Shown: positions 46,570 to 56,202, counted from the stretch's first letter. The stretch is DNA of 64,000 bases from Stutzerimonas kirkiae (GCF_004327335.1 NZ_QJUO01000024.1:1-64000), one strand, 5' to 3'. The notes: generated by a model from the sequence alone, not told the origin. Numbers and translations are program-made.

Positions 46570-47393
46570 TCGTGGGGGTCTGCCGCGGGAGTGATCAAGC
46601 GCTCGACGAAGAACTCCAGATGGCCGCGCGGCGTGCTCGGCAGCGGCCAGGTATCCACCTTCTGGGCGATACTCTTGAATGCCAGCGCGCACTTGGAACG
46701 CGGATAGGCTTCGTAGACTGCTCGCTGCTTCTGCACGGCCTTTCGCGTTGCCTCATCGTAAGGCACCGCGCCGACGTATTGTAAGGCGACATCGAGGAAG
46801 CGTTCGGTGACCTTGGTCAGTTTGGAGAACAGATTGCGCCCTTCCTGGGGTGAATGCGCCATGTTCGCCAGCACCCGGAAGCGGTTGACGCCGTAATCGC
46901 GATTGAGCAGTTTGATCAGCGCATAGGCATCGGTGATCGAGGTCGGCTCGTCGGTGACCACAAGAAGCACTTCCTGGGCCGCGCGCACGAAACTGATCAC
47001 GGCATCGCCGATCCCCGCGGCGGTGTCGATGATCAGTACGTCCAGGTCATCGCTGATCTCGCTGAAAGCCTGGATCAGCCCGGCATGCTGCAGCGAGCTC
47101 AACTGCACCATGCTCTGCGTGCCGGAGGCCGCCGGCACGATACGGATCCCCCCCGGCCCCTGTATCAGGACATCGCGCAGGTCGCAGTCCCCGGACACGA
47201 CATCGGCCAGCGTGCGTTTGGTCGTCAGGCCCAGCAGTACATCCACATTGGCCAGGCCCAGATCGGCGTCGAGCAAGACCACGCGCCGGCCAAGGTCTGC
47301 CAGCGCCAGAGCCAGATTGACCGACACATTGGTCTTGCCGACACCACCTTTGCCTCCGGTCACTGCAATAACCTGTACGGGATGTATACCCAT
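46566..47393 (-). CDS. fleN: flagellar number regulator FleN (FlhG)
   Basis: The MinD/ParA-type ATPase has the deviant Walker A VTGGKGGVGKTNVS and DADLGLANVDVLLGL. ATG 47393 (MGIHPVQVIAV) is chosen by homology. It binds FleQ and limits flagella to one. It lies between flhF and fliA as in all Pseudomonas. Confidence 0.95.
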   Translation of the reverse strand: MGIHPVQVIAVTGGKGGVGKTNVSVNLALALADLGRRVVLLDADLGLANVDVLLGLTTKRTLADVVSGDCDLRDVLIQGPGGIRIVPAASGTQSMVQLSSLQHAGLIQAFSEISDDLDVLIIDTAAGIGDAVISFVRAAQEVLLVVTDEPTSITDAYALIKLLNRDYGVNRFRVLANMAHSPQEGRNLFSKLTKVTERFLDVALQYVGAVPYDEATRKAVQKQRAVYEAYPRSKCALAFKSIAQKVDTWPLPSTPRGHLEFFVERLITPAADPHE

Positions 47394-47502
47394 CTTCAAA
47401 CGCCTATTTCCTACTTGGGCCACGGGGCCGGAGACGCGCTCCCGAGAAGCGCTTCTTTGTTATTTGCCGGCCGCGACATTATTTTCCTGCCGCGACATGG
47501 TC

Positions 47503-48795
47503 TCAGCCGACCTGCCGCGATACTTCGTTGTAAAGGCCGGAAAACATATCGGCCATGGTGTCCTCGCTGGGGTCCTCTTCCGACTGCAGGCTCACCGCCC
47601 GGCTGATCAGGGCATGACTGCGAGGCAGATGCAGGTCTTCGGGGATCCTCGGGCCATCGGCTAGATAGGCTATCGGCAGATGCTGGCTGATCGTTAGCCC
47701 GAGAACATCACCCAGGCTACCGGCCTCGTCCAGCTTGGTCAGAATGCAGCCGGCCAGGCCGCAACGGCGGTAGTTGTGCCAGGCGGCCTTGAGCACCTGG
47801 CTCTGGCTGGTCGCCGCCAGCACCAGATAGTTCTTCGACTTGATCCCGCGATCGGACAGCGCCTGCAGTTGCATGCGCAACATCGGGTCGCTGGCCGGCA
47901 GCCCGGCCGTATCCATCAGGATCACGCGTTTGCGCGCCAGCGGCGCCAGGCTCTTGGCCAGGGGCTGTGACGCGTCGACCTGAATCACCGGGACATCGAG
48001 GATGCGACCCAGGGTCTTGAGCTGCTCCTGGGCACCGATGCGGTAGTTGTCCATGCTCGCCAGGGCGATGTTCTGCGGACCGTACTTGAGCACATAGCGC
48101 GCCGCCAGCTTGGCCAGGGTGGTGGTCTTGCCGACACCGGCGGAACCCACCAGGGCAATCACGCCGCCTTCTTCCAGGGGTTCGAGCTTGCTCACCTTGA
48201 TCGATTGCGACAGATGCCCCAGCAGCATGCGCCAGGCCTGGCGCGGCTCATTGATGGCGGAAACCTTTTCCAGCAGGCTGCGCGAAAGATCGGCCGGCAA
48301 ACCGACACGCTGCAGTCGGCGCCAGAGACCGACCTGTTGCGGACGACGGCTCTTCTCCTGGCCCCAGGCGATGGAGCCGAGCTGGACCTCGATCAGTTCG
48401 CGCAGGCCATGCAATTCCGAGCGCATGGCCTCGATCACCTGCGGCGCGGACGACGGGCTTTTGGCGGCTGCGGCCTGCGGACGTGCGGCGGGGGCGGCCT
48501 TGGCGGGTGACTTTTTCTTCTCGTCGGCGACCTGGCGTGGCTGACGCGGCGCGGCGCTCTTCAGTTCGGCATGGGCCGTGGCGATGCGCGACTGGGTCTT
48601 GCGCAGCTCGGCCTCGAGTGCCGGATTGGGCTGCTTGGCAGCGGGGCCGTTCATCGGGTAATCGAGCACGGCCGTCAGCTCAACGCCGCCCGCGACCCGG
48701 CGATTGCCGATGATCACTGCATCCGCGCCCAACTCGTCACGCACCATTTTCATGGCAATGCGCATATCGGCAGCGAAGAAACGTTTGACCTGCAT
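47503..48795 (-). CDS. flhF: polar flagellum SRP-type GTPase FlhF
   Basis: The 430-residue protein has an N-terminal B domain with an Ala/Lys/Pro-rich linker, an NG GTPase domain with GSAGVGKTTTLAKLA, ASMDNYRIGAQEQL and the G4-like TKLDEAGSLGDVL. It directs the first flagellar ring to the cell pole. It is 15 bases from the flhA stop. Confidence 0.95.
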   Translation of the reverse strand: MQVKRFFAADMRIAMKMVRDELGADAVIIGNRRVAGGVELTAVLDYPMNGPAAKQPNPALEAELRKTQSRIATAHAELKSAAPRQPRQVADEKKKSPAKAAPAARPQAAAAKSPSSAPQVIEAMRSELHGLRELIEVQLGSIAWGQEKSRRPQQVGLWRRLQRVGLPADLSRSLLEKVSAINEPRQAWRMLLGHLSQSIKVSKLEPLEEGGVIALVGSAGVGKTTTLAKLAARYVLKYGPQNIALASMDNYRIGAQEQLKTLGRILDVPVIQVDASQPLAKSLAPLARKRVILMDTAGLPASDPMLRMQLQALSDRGIKSKNYLVLAATSQSQVLKAAWHNYRRCGLAGCILTKLDEAGSLGDVLGLTISQHLPIAYLADGPRIPEDLHLPRSHALISRAVSLQSEEDPSEDTMADMFSGLYNEVSRQVG

Positions 48796-48810
48796 GGTCT
48801 TTACCCTCGA

Positions 48811-50931
48811 TCAGTTCTGCCCCACCGTCGCAACGATGGTGACCTGCTTGTTGTCCGGTATTTCCTGATATGCCAACACGTGCATATTGGGAACCGACAG
48901 CCGCGCGAAGCGCGACATCATTGCCCGGATCGGCCCAGCCACCAGCAGGATGACCGGCTTACCGAGCATTTCCTGGCGTTGCGCGGCATTCACCAGGGAT
49001 TGCTGCAGCTTTTCCGCCATACCCGGCTCTAGCAAAACGCCATCATCCGCGCCTTGCCCAGCCTTCTGCAGACTACTGAGCAAAATCTGTTCCAATCTTG
49101 GCTCAAGGGTTATCACAGGCAGCTCAGGCTCAAGCCCCACAAGGTTTTGCACGATCGCGCGGGAAAGCGCGACCCTGACCGCCGCCACCATAGTGGCGGG
49201 ATCTTGACTCTTCCCACCCGAGTTGGCGATGGCTTCGGCAATGGTGCGAATATCGCGCACCGGCACCTGCTCCTGCAGCAGCGCCTGCAACACCTTGAGC
49301 AGGGTCGACAGCGAGACCATGCCGGGAACGAGTTCCTCGGCCAGCTTGGGCGAATTCTTCGCCAGCACCTGCAGCAACTGCTGGACTTCCTCGTGCCCGA
49401 TCAGTTCGTGGGCATGCTTGTAGAGCACCTGGTTGAGGTGCGTGGCGACCACGGTACTGGCATCCACCACCGTATAACCAAGGGATTGCGCCTGCTCGCG
49501 CTGACTGACCTCGATCCACACCGCCTCCAGGCCGAAGGCCGGGTCCTTGGCGCTGATGCCGTTGAGCGGGCCGAATACCTGCCCTGGATTGATCGCCAGT
49601 TCACGATCGGGATAGACCTCGGCCTCGGCCAGGTTGACGCCCATCAGCGTCAGCCGATAGGCATTGGGCAACAGGTCGAGGTTGTCGCGGATATGCACGG
49701 AAGGCATCAGAAAACCCAGGTCCTGGGACAGCTTCTTGCGCACGCCCTTGATACGCGCCAGCAACTGCCCGCCCTGGTTGCGATCGACCAGCGGGATCAA
49801 CCGATAACCGACCTCCAGGCCGACCATATCCACCGGCATCACATCGTCCCAGCCCAGTTCCTTGGTTTCCGCCGTACGCTGTGCCGGCAGCAGCTCCAGT
49901 TGGCGCTGCTCTTCCTCGACCTTGACCTTCTTCGCCGTAGTGGTCTTTTTCCAGATCAGCCAGGCCGCCAGCCCCGCCAGCCCCCCCAGACCGACGAAGG
50001 GCACATGCGGCATGCCCGGCACCAGGCCCATGGCGATCAGGATGGCGGCGGCGATCCCCAGCGCCTTGGGCGAGGCGAACATCTGCCGGCTGACCTGCTG
50101 CCCCATGTCTTCGGAACTCGAGACACGGGTCACCATGATCGCCGCCGAAGTCGACAACAGCAGCGACGGAATCTGCGCCACCAGGCCGTCGCCGATGGTC
50201 AGCAGCGAATAGATCTTGCCGGCATCGCCGAACGACAGGCCGTGCTGCAGCGTACCGATGGCGATACCGCCGAGCAGGGTCACGAACATGATCAGCAAGC
50301 CGGCGATCGCGTCACCGCGCACGAACTTGCTGGCACCGTCCATGGAGCCGTAGAAGTCTGCCTCCTGGGCCACTTCGACGCGGCGCAGCTTGGCTTCGGT
50401 CTGGTCGATGATGCCGGCATTGAGGTCGGCGTCGATCGCCATCTGCTTGCCCGGCATGGCATCCAGGGTGAAGCGTGCGCTGACCTCGGAAATCCGCCCG
50501 GCGCCCTTGGTCACCACCACGAAGTTGATGATCACCAGGATCGCGAACACTACCGCACCGACCACGTAGTTACCGCCGATCACCACTTCACCGAAGGCCT
50601 GGATCACCTTGCCCGCGGCGTCATGCCCCTCCTGGCCGTGCAGCAGCACCACCCGCGTCGAAGCGATGTTCAGCGACAGGCGCAGCAACGTGGCCACCAG
50701 CAGGATGGTCGGGAACACCGCGAAATCCAGCGGACGCAAGGCGTACACGCTGACCAGCAACACCACGATGGACAGGGCGATGTTGAAAGTGAACAGCACA
50801 TCCAGCAGGAACGGCGGCACCGGCAAGGTCATCATGGCCAGCATGGACAATACCAGCAACGGCACGCCCAGGTTGCCGCGACCGGCTCCCAACATGTTGT
50901 TGCGCATATTGATCAGTTGCGCGCGATCCAA
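48811..50931 (-). CDS. flhA: flagellar type III export gate protein FlhA
   Basis: The TTG at 50931 (LDRAQLINMRNNMLGAGRGNLG) is chosen because GGGGG lies 5 bases upstream and the length (706 residues) then equals that of P. aeruginosa FlhA; upstream codons overlap the promoter. Eight membrane helices fill the N-terminal half, with the FHIPEP-type loop GRISEVSARFTLDAMPGKQMAIDADLNAG, and a large cytoplasmic C-domain binds export chaperones. flhB is not next to it here. Confidence 0.94.
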   Translation of the reverse strand: MDRAQLINMRNNMLGAGRGNLGVPLLVLSMLAMMTLPVPPFLLDVLFTFNIALSIVVLLVSVYALRPLDFAVFPTILLVATLLRLSLNIASTRVVLLHGQEGHDAAGKVIQAFGEVVIGGNYVVGAVVFAILVIINFVVVTKGAGRISEVSARFTLDAMPGKQMAIDADLNAGIIDQTEAKLRRVEVAQEADFYGSMDGASKFVRGDAIAGLLIMFVTLLGGIAIGTLQHGLSFGDAGKIYSLLTIGDGLVAQIPSLLLSTSAAIMVTRVSSSEDMGQQVSRQMFASPKALGIAAAILIAMGLVPGMPHVPFVGLGGLAGLAAWLIWKKTTTAKKVKVEEEQRQLELLPAQRTAETKELGWDDVMPVDMVGLEVGYRLIPLVDRNQGGQLLARIKGVRKKLSQDLGFLMPSVHIRDNLDLLPNAYRLTLMGVNLAEAEVYPDRELAINPGQVFGPLNGISAKDPAFGLEAVWIEVSQREQAQSLGYTVVDASTVVATHLNQVLYKHAHELIGHEEVQQLLQVLAKNSPKLAEELVPGMVSLSTLLKVLQALLQEQVPVRDIRTIAEAIANSGGKSQDPATMVAAVRVALSRAIVQNLVGLEPELPVITLEPRLEQILLSSLQKAGQGADDGVLLEPGMAEKLQQSLVNAAQRQEMLGKPVILLVAGPIRAMMSRFARLSVPNMHVLAYQEIPDNKQVTIVATVGQN

Positions 50932-50988
50932 CGTGACCCCCAGATATGGACAAACTATTGACGCAAAACGCCTTACCGCCGGGATATA

Positions 50989-51003
50989 GCAAGAAGGGGT
51001 CCA
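50989..51003 (-). promoter_or_regulatory. sigma-54 promoter of flhA
   Basis: On the minus strand TTGGACCCCTTCTTGCT has GG and GC exactly 10 bases apart with a TTGC -12 element. The start would be near 50978, about 47 bases before the flhA start codon. Dependence on RpoN with FleQ is expected from P. aeruginosa. Confidence 0.7.
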
Positions 51004-51174
51004 ACTTTGCCAAGGCATTGGCTACAGGGCGGGTCAAGCGAATTGGCGGGTATGCGTGGCACTTGCCGTACAGGCATATGTTCCGGGGTTGGGCAGCAGA
51101 GCACTGCGACTGGATTGGCAATCAAGTGTGCGTTTCATCGTAGGCTGCTGGCGGTGTCCTGGCGCCCGTGCTGT

Positions 51175-51296
51175 CGCGAACCCGGCTAGCCACGCTACGA
51201 AGCCTTCGCCGACAAGGATGTCGACGAAGAGCGCCCCCTTATTCGTATGGGCGACGAGTTCATGCGTGTTTCGTAGCGGGGCTGGCCGGGTTCGCG
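51175..51296. repeat. nested inverted-repeat element 1
   Basis: Outer arms of 27 bases (51175-51201 and 51270-51296, 25 of 27 matching; they begin CGCGAACCCGGC) enclose a core that starts GCCTTCGCCGACAAGGATG and contains its own smaller hairpin closed by CTTCG/CGAAG. The core shares sequence with the neighbouring element at 51403, but the outer arms do not. Confidence 0.8.
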
Positions 51297-51402
51297 GCAA
51301 ATACCGTGGTGACTATGGAAAGAGCCGTCGGCGTTGTGCCTGAATCATTCGCAGGCATTTCAGTTTAGCAGGCTGTTTCTTGCAGGCTCCGCCGCTAGTG
51401 GC

Positions 51403-51510
51403 TGTGCGGATGCCAGGTGGCGGGACGGGGCCTTCGCCGCCAGGGATGGCGGCGAAGAGCTACAGGGATGTATTCACGCGTGCCCCGTCCCGCCACCTGG
51501 CATTCGCACA
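51403..51510. repeat. nested inverted-repeat element 2
   Basis: Outer arms of 29 bases (51403-51431 and 51482-51510, 28 of 29 matching; they begin TGTGCGGATGCC) enclose the core hairpin CTTCGCCGCC-AGGGAT-GGCGGCGAAG and a CAGGGATG...TTCACGCGTG segment. This is the same core type as element 1. Together the two fill most of the 750-base gap between flhA and sodC. Confidence 0.85.
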
Positions 51511-51768
51511 GGGACGGTGAGCCCGAGGTCACCCTGTACGATCCGCAAGCCAGACACATTATTTCCAATCCGCCTGCAAGGCATTCCCGCGGAAGCCTCC
51601 TCAACCACAGCAGCACCAGCCGGAAACAAAAGTAAACGATATCTATTATCGAAAAGAACGACCATTCGTGCTATCAAAGCCGACCATCCACTCCGAGCAA
51701 CGAACCCGGGCGCCATCGCGCAGTCGGAAGCAGGAGAGCGCTTTCTCAAACCCAACAAGGAGCTTTCA

Positions 51769-52293
51769 ATGAAACCCTGGATCATCGCCTTACTGAGCGG
51801 TTGCACCATCCTGGCCGCCCACGCCGAGACCCTGACCATCCCGGTCAACAGCGTAGACGCCAAGGGCACCGGCCAGTCACTGGGCAGCGTCAGTGTCGAA
51901 AGCAGCGCTTATGGCCTGGTATTCCGTCCACACCTGAGCGGCCTGGAACCCGGCCTGCATGGTTTCCATATCCATGCCAAGGGCAACTGCGGCGCCGCCG
52001 AAATAGATGGCAAGGCCACTCCAGCCGGCGCTGCCGGCGGCCACTGGGACCCGAAGAACAGTGGCAAGCACGGCGAGCCCTGGGGTGATGGCCACCTCGG
52101 CGACCTGCCGGCGCTGCTGGTGACCGCCGATGGCAAGGCCACCCAGCCGGTACTCGCGCCGCGCCTGAAAAGCCTGGACGAGATCAGAGGCCTGGCGCTG
52201 ATGGTGCACCAGGGCGGCGACAACCATTCCGACCATCCGGCCCCCCTCGGTGGTGGCGGCGCCCGCATCGCCTGCGGCGTCATCGACGAGTAA
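51769..52293 (+). CDS. sodC: periplasmic Cu/Zn superoxide dismutase SodC
   Basis: ATG 51769 follows AAGGAG by 7 bases. The 174-residue protein has a Sec signal (cleavage after AHA), copper/zinc ligands in [35 protein letters not shown] and [11 protein letters not shown], and the disulfide cysteine in RIACGVID. It removes periplasmic superoxide. It lies alone between the inverted-repeat elements and the convergent nahK. Confidence 0.95.
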   Translation: MKPWIIALLSGCTILAAHAETLTIPVNSVDAKGTGQSLGSVSVESSAYGLVFRPHLSGLEPGLHGFHIHAKGNCGAAEIDGKATPAGAAGGHWDPKNSGKHGEPWGDGHLGDLPALLVTADGKATQPVLAPRLKSLDEIRGLALMVHQGGDNHSDHPAPLGGGGARIACGVIDE

Positions 52294-52311
52294 CCACACG
52301 ACCTGCGCCAA

Positions 52312-52390
52312 GGCGCCTGAAGGCTATGGCTGGCCGGAAACGGCCAAACCTGTTCTCGTCCAGCGCTCCAGCCTTCAGCACTTTTCCGCC
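52312..52390. repeat. intergenic inverted repeat, family B (copy 2)
   Basis: Arms CCTGAAGGCTATGGCTGG and CGTCCAGCGCTCCAGCCTTC with AGCACTTTT pair imperfectly, between the sodC and nahK 3' ends. It is the most diverged of the four copies. Confidence 0.5.
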
Positions 52391-52426
52391 GTTCAAGACC
52401 CGGGGCGATACCCGTGAAGCGCCGTC

Positions 52427-55051
52427 CTAGCCCTGGCCCTTCTCCAGGATATGGCACATGGCGGTCTTGAGCTTCATCGGCCGTACCGGCTTGTGCATCA
52501 GCATATGCCCCAGCTCGCGCACCTGCTGCTTGAGCTCGTTGCTGTAGTTGGCGGTAATCATCAACGCCGGCAGCGGCGTGGCGCGGCGCGCGTTGACGGT
52601 AGTCACCACGTCGATACCGGTATGGCCATTGTCCAGGTGATAGTCGGCGATGATCATGTCGGCCTCGGCATGAAAATTGTCCACCTGCCGGGCCAGGTCG
52701 CTTTCCGACAGCGCCGTGACCACCAGGCAGCCCCAGCCTTCGAGCAGGGTACGCATGCCGGCGCAAATCGCCGTGTCGTTGTCGAGCACCCAGACCCGCG
52801 CGCCCTGCAGGCGCTCCACCAACAGTTCGGAAGTAGCGGTTTCGCTACGGACTCGGGAAGCTCGCCTGGCCAGCGGCACCTCGACGGAAAAACGCGAACC
52901 ATGGCCAAGCCGCGAACTGACCTGGATACGGTGGCCGAGCATGCGCGCGATCTTCTCGACGATCGCCAGCCCCAGCCCCAGCCCGCGATCCTGGTAGGGC
53001 TGGGCGCTGTCGCCACGCTTGAACTCATGGAAGATTTCCTCGAGCTTGTCTTCGGCGATGCCCATGCCGGAGTCCCACACTTCGATCGACAGGCTCTGCC
53101 GCCGCCGCCGGCAGCCCAGCAGGATGCGCCCGTGGGAGGTATAGCGGATGGCATTGGTCAACAGGTTGCGCAGGATACGCGCCAGCAACTGGATATCGCT
53201 GCGTACCAACGCCGAACTGGCGACGAAATCCAGCGCCAGCCCCTGCGTCCCGGACAGTTGGCGGAACTCCATGGCCAGGTTCTCCAGCAGTTCGCTGACC
53301 GCGAACGAGGTGATATCCGGCCTGATCACCCCGGCATCCAGCTTGGATATATCCACCAGGGTGCCCAGCAGGTTCTCCACGTCCTCCAGCGAGTTGCTGA
53401 TATTGCGGATCAACCCGCCACTCTGCCCCGCGTCCCGATCGAGCAGGGCACTGGTGAACAAGCGCGCCGCGTTCAGCGGTTGCAACAGGTCGTGGCTGAC
53501 CGCCGCGAGGAACTTGGTCTTCGACAGGTTGGCCAGCTCCGCCTCACGCTTGGCCTCGCGCAGACGTGCCTCGACATGGGTACGCTCATCGATCTCGCAC
53601 AGTAACTGCTCGTTCAGGCTGGTCAGCTCCGCCGTGCGCTCGCGTACACGCTGCTCCAGGTTCTGGTAGGCCTGGTGCAGGGCTTCCGCGGTGCGACGAC
53701 GGTCGGTGATGTCCTGGATCAGCACGAAGATGCCCGCCACCTCACCACTACCCAGCCGGTTCGGCACATAGGAACGCAGCATGTAGCGTTGCTGGCCGGC
53801 ATGATTGTGTTCGGCCATCTCGAAGCTGACGCTCTCGCCCGAGAGCGCCCGCTCGATATAGGGCTCCAGTTGCTGCCAATGTTCGCCAGTGTGGATCTCG
53901 CGCAGACCCTGGCCGAGCATGCCGTCGCTGGGCCAGCGGTACCACTGTTCGTAGACCTTGTTGGTGAACTCGTAGGTCAGGTCGGCGGAGACATAGGCGA
54001 TCAGCGCCGGCACATGGTCGGTGATCAACCGGATCCAGCGCTCGCTCTCGCGCAGGGCCTCGGCGTGCCGGTAGCGCTCGGTGATATCGGTGAAGGTGTT
54101 CACATAGCCGCCGGTGGGCAGCGGATGCGTGCGGATTTCCAGCATACGCCCATCGAACAGGCGCTGCTCCACCTCCTCCACCGGATGCCCGTCGTCATCC
54201 AGGGTCAGGGGTGTCAGCAGTTTCAGTTCGCTCTCGGCCATCACCTCTTCGAACGGGCGGTGCGCCTCGATCGGCGCCAATCCCGAGAGTTCGAGAAAGC
54301 GCCGGTTCCACAATTCCAGCGCGCCTTCGGCGCCGACCATCGCCACGCCCTGGGACAGGTTGTCCACCGCACGCTGCAACAATCGCGATTTCTGCGCCAG
54401 CGCCTGCTCGCGGCGCATGGTTTCGCTGACTTTGACCTCGGTGATATCGGTATAGAGCACCACCAGACCGCCCTCGCGGGTCGGTCGCTCGCTCACCTGC
54501 ATCCAACGGCCGCTGTTCAAGCGGTAGACCGTCGGTTCGTTGCCCTTGCCCCGGTGTTCTTCGGCGACCAGCCCGGAGCGCTCCACCAGGCGCCGCACCT
54601 CGGCCAGGCGCATGCCACTGGCGATACGTACGCCACTGCGGCTCCAGAGTGTCCTGAAGCGCTTGTTGAACAGCACGATGCGCTGCTCGATATCGTACAG
54701 AACGAACGCATCGGAGATGCTCTCGATGGCATCGATCAGGTGCTGGTGCGCCGTCTCGGCGCGCAGGCGGGCATCGCTGAGCAGCTTGTTGCTGGCCTTC
54801 AGCTCGGCCATCGCCTGGTTCAATGCATCCGTCCGCTCGCGTACCTGCTCGGCCAGTTCCACCGAATGCTGAAAAGCCGCATAGGCGGCATCGCGCCCGG
54901 ATGCTCCGGTTTCGATGCGTTCGATCAACGCCGCATTGATGCGCCGCAGTTTGTGATTCTCCAGCTCCAGGGCGGCCAGCCGCTCATGCGCCGCGTCCGC
55001 CTGGTCGTCCAATGGCGACGCCGGTGAACGTCTGGTTGATGTGCGTACCAT
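52427..55051 (-). CDS. nahK: hybrid sensor histidine kinase NahK/ErcS' type
   Basis: The 874-residue cytosolic protein has an N-terminal coiled coil, three PAS-type domains, a second coiled coil (LEQRVRERTAELTSLNEQLL), a DHp domain with KFLAAVSHDLLQPLNAAR, a HATPase domain (NLLTNAIRYT, GMGIAEDKLEEIF, GLGLGLAI) and a C-terminal receiver (MIIADYHLDNGHTG). This layout and its pairing with a FIST protein match P. aeruginosa NahK, which is inhibited by NO-bound NosP and feeds the HptB/GacS biofilm network. Its start overlaps nosP by 68 bases. Confidence 0.87.
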   Translation of the reverse strand: MVRTSTRRSPASPLDDQADAAHERLAALELENHKLRRINAALIERIETGASGRDAAYAAFQHSVELAEQVRERTDALNQAMAELKASNKLLSDARLRAETAHQHLIDAIESISDAFVLYDIEQRIVLFNKRFRTLWSRSGVRIASGMRLAEVRRLVERSGLVAEEHRGKGNEPTVYRLNSGRWMQVSERPTREGGLVVLYTDITEVKVSETMRREQALAQKSRLLQRAVDNLSQGVAMVGAEGALELWNRRFLELSGLAPIEAHRPFEEVMAESELKLLTPLTLDDDGHPVEEVEQRLFDGRMLEIRTHPLPTGGYVNTFTDITERYRHAEALRESERWIRLITDHVPALIAYVSADLTYEFTNKVYEQWYRWPSDGMLGQGLREIHTGEHWQQLEPYIERALSGESVSFEMAEHNHAGQQRYMLRSYVPNRLGSGEVAGIFVLIQDITDRRRTAEALHQAYQNLEQRVRERTAELTSLNEQLLCEIDERTHVEARLREAKREAELANLSKTKFLAAVSHDLLQPLNAARLFTSALLDRDAGQSGGLIRNISNSLEDVENLLGTLVDISKLDAGVIRPDITSFAVSELLENLAMEFRQLSGTQGLALDFVASSALVRSDIQLLARILRNLLTNAIRYTSHGRILLGCRRRRQSLSIEVWDSGMGIAEDKLEEIFHEFKRGDSAQPYQDRGLGLGLAIVEKIARMLGHRIQVSSRLGHGSRFSVEVPLARRASRVRSETATSELLVERLQGARVWVLDNDTAICAGMRTLLEGWGCLVVTALSESDLARQVDNFHAEADMIIADYHLDNGHTGIDVVTTVNARRATPLPALMITANYSNELKQQVRELGHMLMHKPVRPMKLKTAMCHILEKGQG

Positions 55052-56144
55052 TGAACTGTTCTCCGTAGGTGTTGAAACCGATCACCCGCTGGCGTCGGAG
55101 AAAAGCCGATACCTCGTCGGCGCCGCCCTGGCTCTCGACCTCCAGCCGGCGCAGGAAGCAATCGCAACCGATGGTCAGCAGGGGTGGCCCGAGGCGCTGT
55201 TCGAGGCGCTCGAACAGCGCCTCCAGGTTCGGTAGCAACGGCCCGGGGCGCATGGAGGTCAGCACGATGCCGTTTTCCACCGCGCAGTAGAAGGTCAGGC
55301 TCAGGTCGTCGTTGACCTTCTGGATCGAGCGCACGTAGTACTGCTCGTTGATACGCACGGCCAGGGGATGGGCGGCAAACAGACGGTGGCCCAGTTCGCC
55401 GACCGGGACACCGACCAGGCGCGCATACTCTTGCGCCGCCGGCTCGGCATTCAGTTCGAAGACCCGGCGCATCTGGCTGTCGGCGTGGGTTACCACCAGC
55501 TTTTCATGGCACGGCAGGATGTGATGGGTGGTGAACACCTCGAAATCCAGCCAGGTGTTCACCAACATGACGATGGCCGCCCCCGAATGGAAGCGCCCCT
55601 GGTAATAGACATGGGTATCGGCCAGGTGATTGTCATCTCCCGCCGAGCCGCCGAAATGCGGAATGCTGCCAAAGGCAGCACTCAGGGCCGCGAGCACCAC
55701 TTCCTCGCGGCTGGACAAGCCATCGAGCAGGGTCAACGCGAAACTGTGACCCTTGAGCGGTGCCAGGCAATTGCTGCGGCAGGTGCTACCCAGGCGCTCC
55801 ACCAGTTGCTGGGCGTCGACCAGGCTGAAACGCTCCATCTCGTCGATCAGTTCGCAGGCGATGGAAAAACTGCGATGGTCGAAACCAATGGCGCTCACGC
55901 AACTGCGGTTATAGCCTTGGGCGGTGATTTCCCCGGCGGACGTACATCCCACCAGGCGTACCCCACCAAAGTAGTTCTGTAGCGCATCGCCCAGCGCGGC
56001 CAGGTCGTACTCGGCCGAACAGAAGAACAGCACGAATCCCAGGTGCGGGTGCATGAGCTGGCGGGCCAGGTCCTGCGCCACGGTTTCGGCCAGGCGGCCC
56101 TCGGACATGGCGGTGCGTATCACATCGTTCTGCGTCACTGTCAC
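54984..56144 (-). CDS. nosP: FIST-domain nitric-oxide sensor NosP
   Basis: The GTG at 56144 is preferred because GGGAG lies about 8 bases upstream; ATGs at 56192, 56183 and 56177 have no site. The ~386-residue protein is one FIST_N plus FIST_C unit (HPHLGFVLFFCSAEYDL, VGCTSAGEITAQGY, HFGGSAGDDNHLADTHVY, VIGFNTYGEQFNG). In P. aeruginosa NosP binds heme and NO and controls the co-encoded kinase NahK. Gene order and overlap support that here. A hairpin covers the ribosome binding site. Confidence 0.88.
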   Translation of the reverse strand: MTVTQNDVIRTAMSEGRLAETVAQDLARQLMHPHLGFVLFFCSAEYDLAALGDALQNYFGGVRLVGCTSAGEITAQGYNRSCVSAIGFDHRSFSIACELIDEMERFSLVDAQQLVERLGSTCRSNCLAPLKGHSFALTLLDGLSSREEVVLAALSAAFGSIPHFGGSAGDDNHLADTHVYYQGRFHSGAAIVMLVNTWLDFEVFTTHHILPCHEKLVVTHADSQMRRVFELNAEPAAQEYARLVGVPVGELGHRLFAAHPLAVRINEQYYVRSIQKVNDDLSLTFYCAVENGIVLTSMRPGPLLPNLEALFERLEQRLGPPLLTIGCDCFLRRLEVESQGGADEVSAFLRRQRVIGFNTYGEQFNGTHINQTFTGVAIGRPGGRGA

Positions 56145-56152
56145 GCGCCCTG

Positions 56153-56202
56153 CTCCCGGCCAGTCCAATGCCCGCATTTTCATGGAGGGCATTGGCCGGG
56201 AG
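56153..56202 (-). promoter_or_regulatory. leader hairpin that buries the nosP ribosome binding site
   Basis: On the minus strand CTCCCGGCCAATGCCC pairs with GGGCATT...TGGCCGGGAG, about 16 base pairs with one 4-base bulge and a 13-base loop. The GGGAG at the 3' end of the stem is the best ribosome binding site of nosP, so translation should need the stem to open. No T-run follows, so it is not a simple terminator of the upstream gene. Confidence 0.6.

Noticed and set aside
49054-50961. 635-codon plus-strand open frame
   Set aside because: It is the antisense shadow of flhA and has a His/Gln-rich composition typical of such shadows.
51031-51060. Second sigma-54-like motif upstream of flhA
   Set aside because: GG and GC are 10 bases apart but the -12 part reads ACGCA rather than TTGCA; the motif at 50989-51003 is closer to consensus and better placed.
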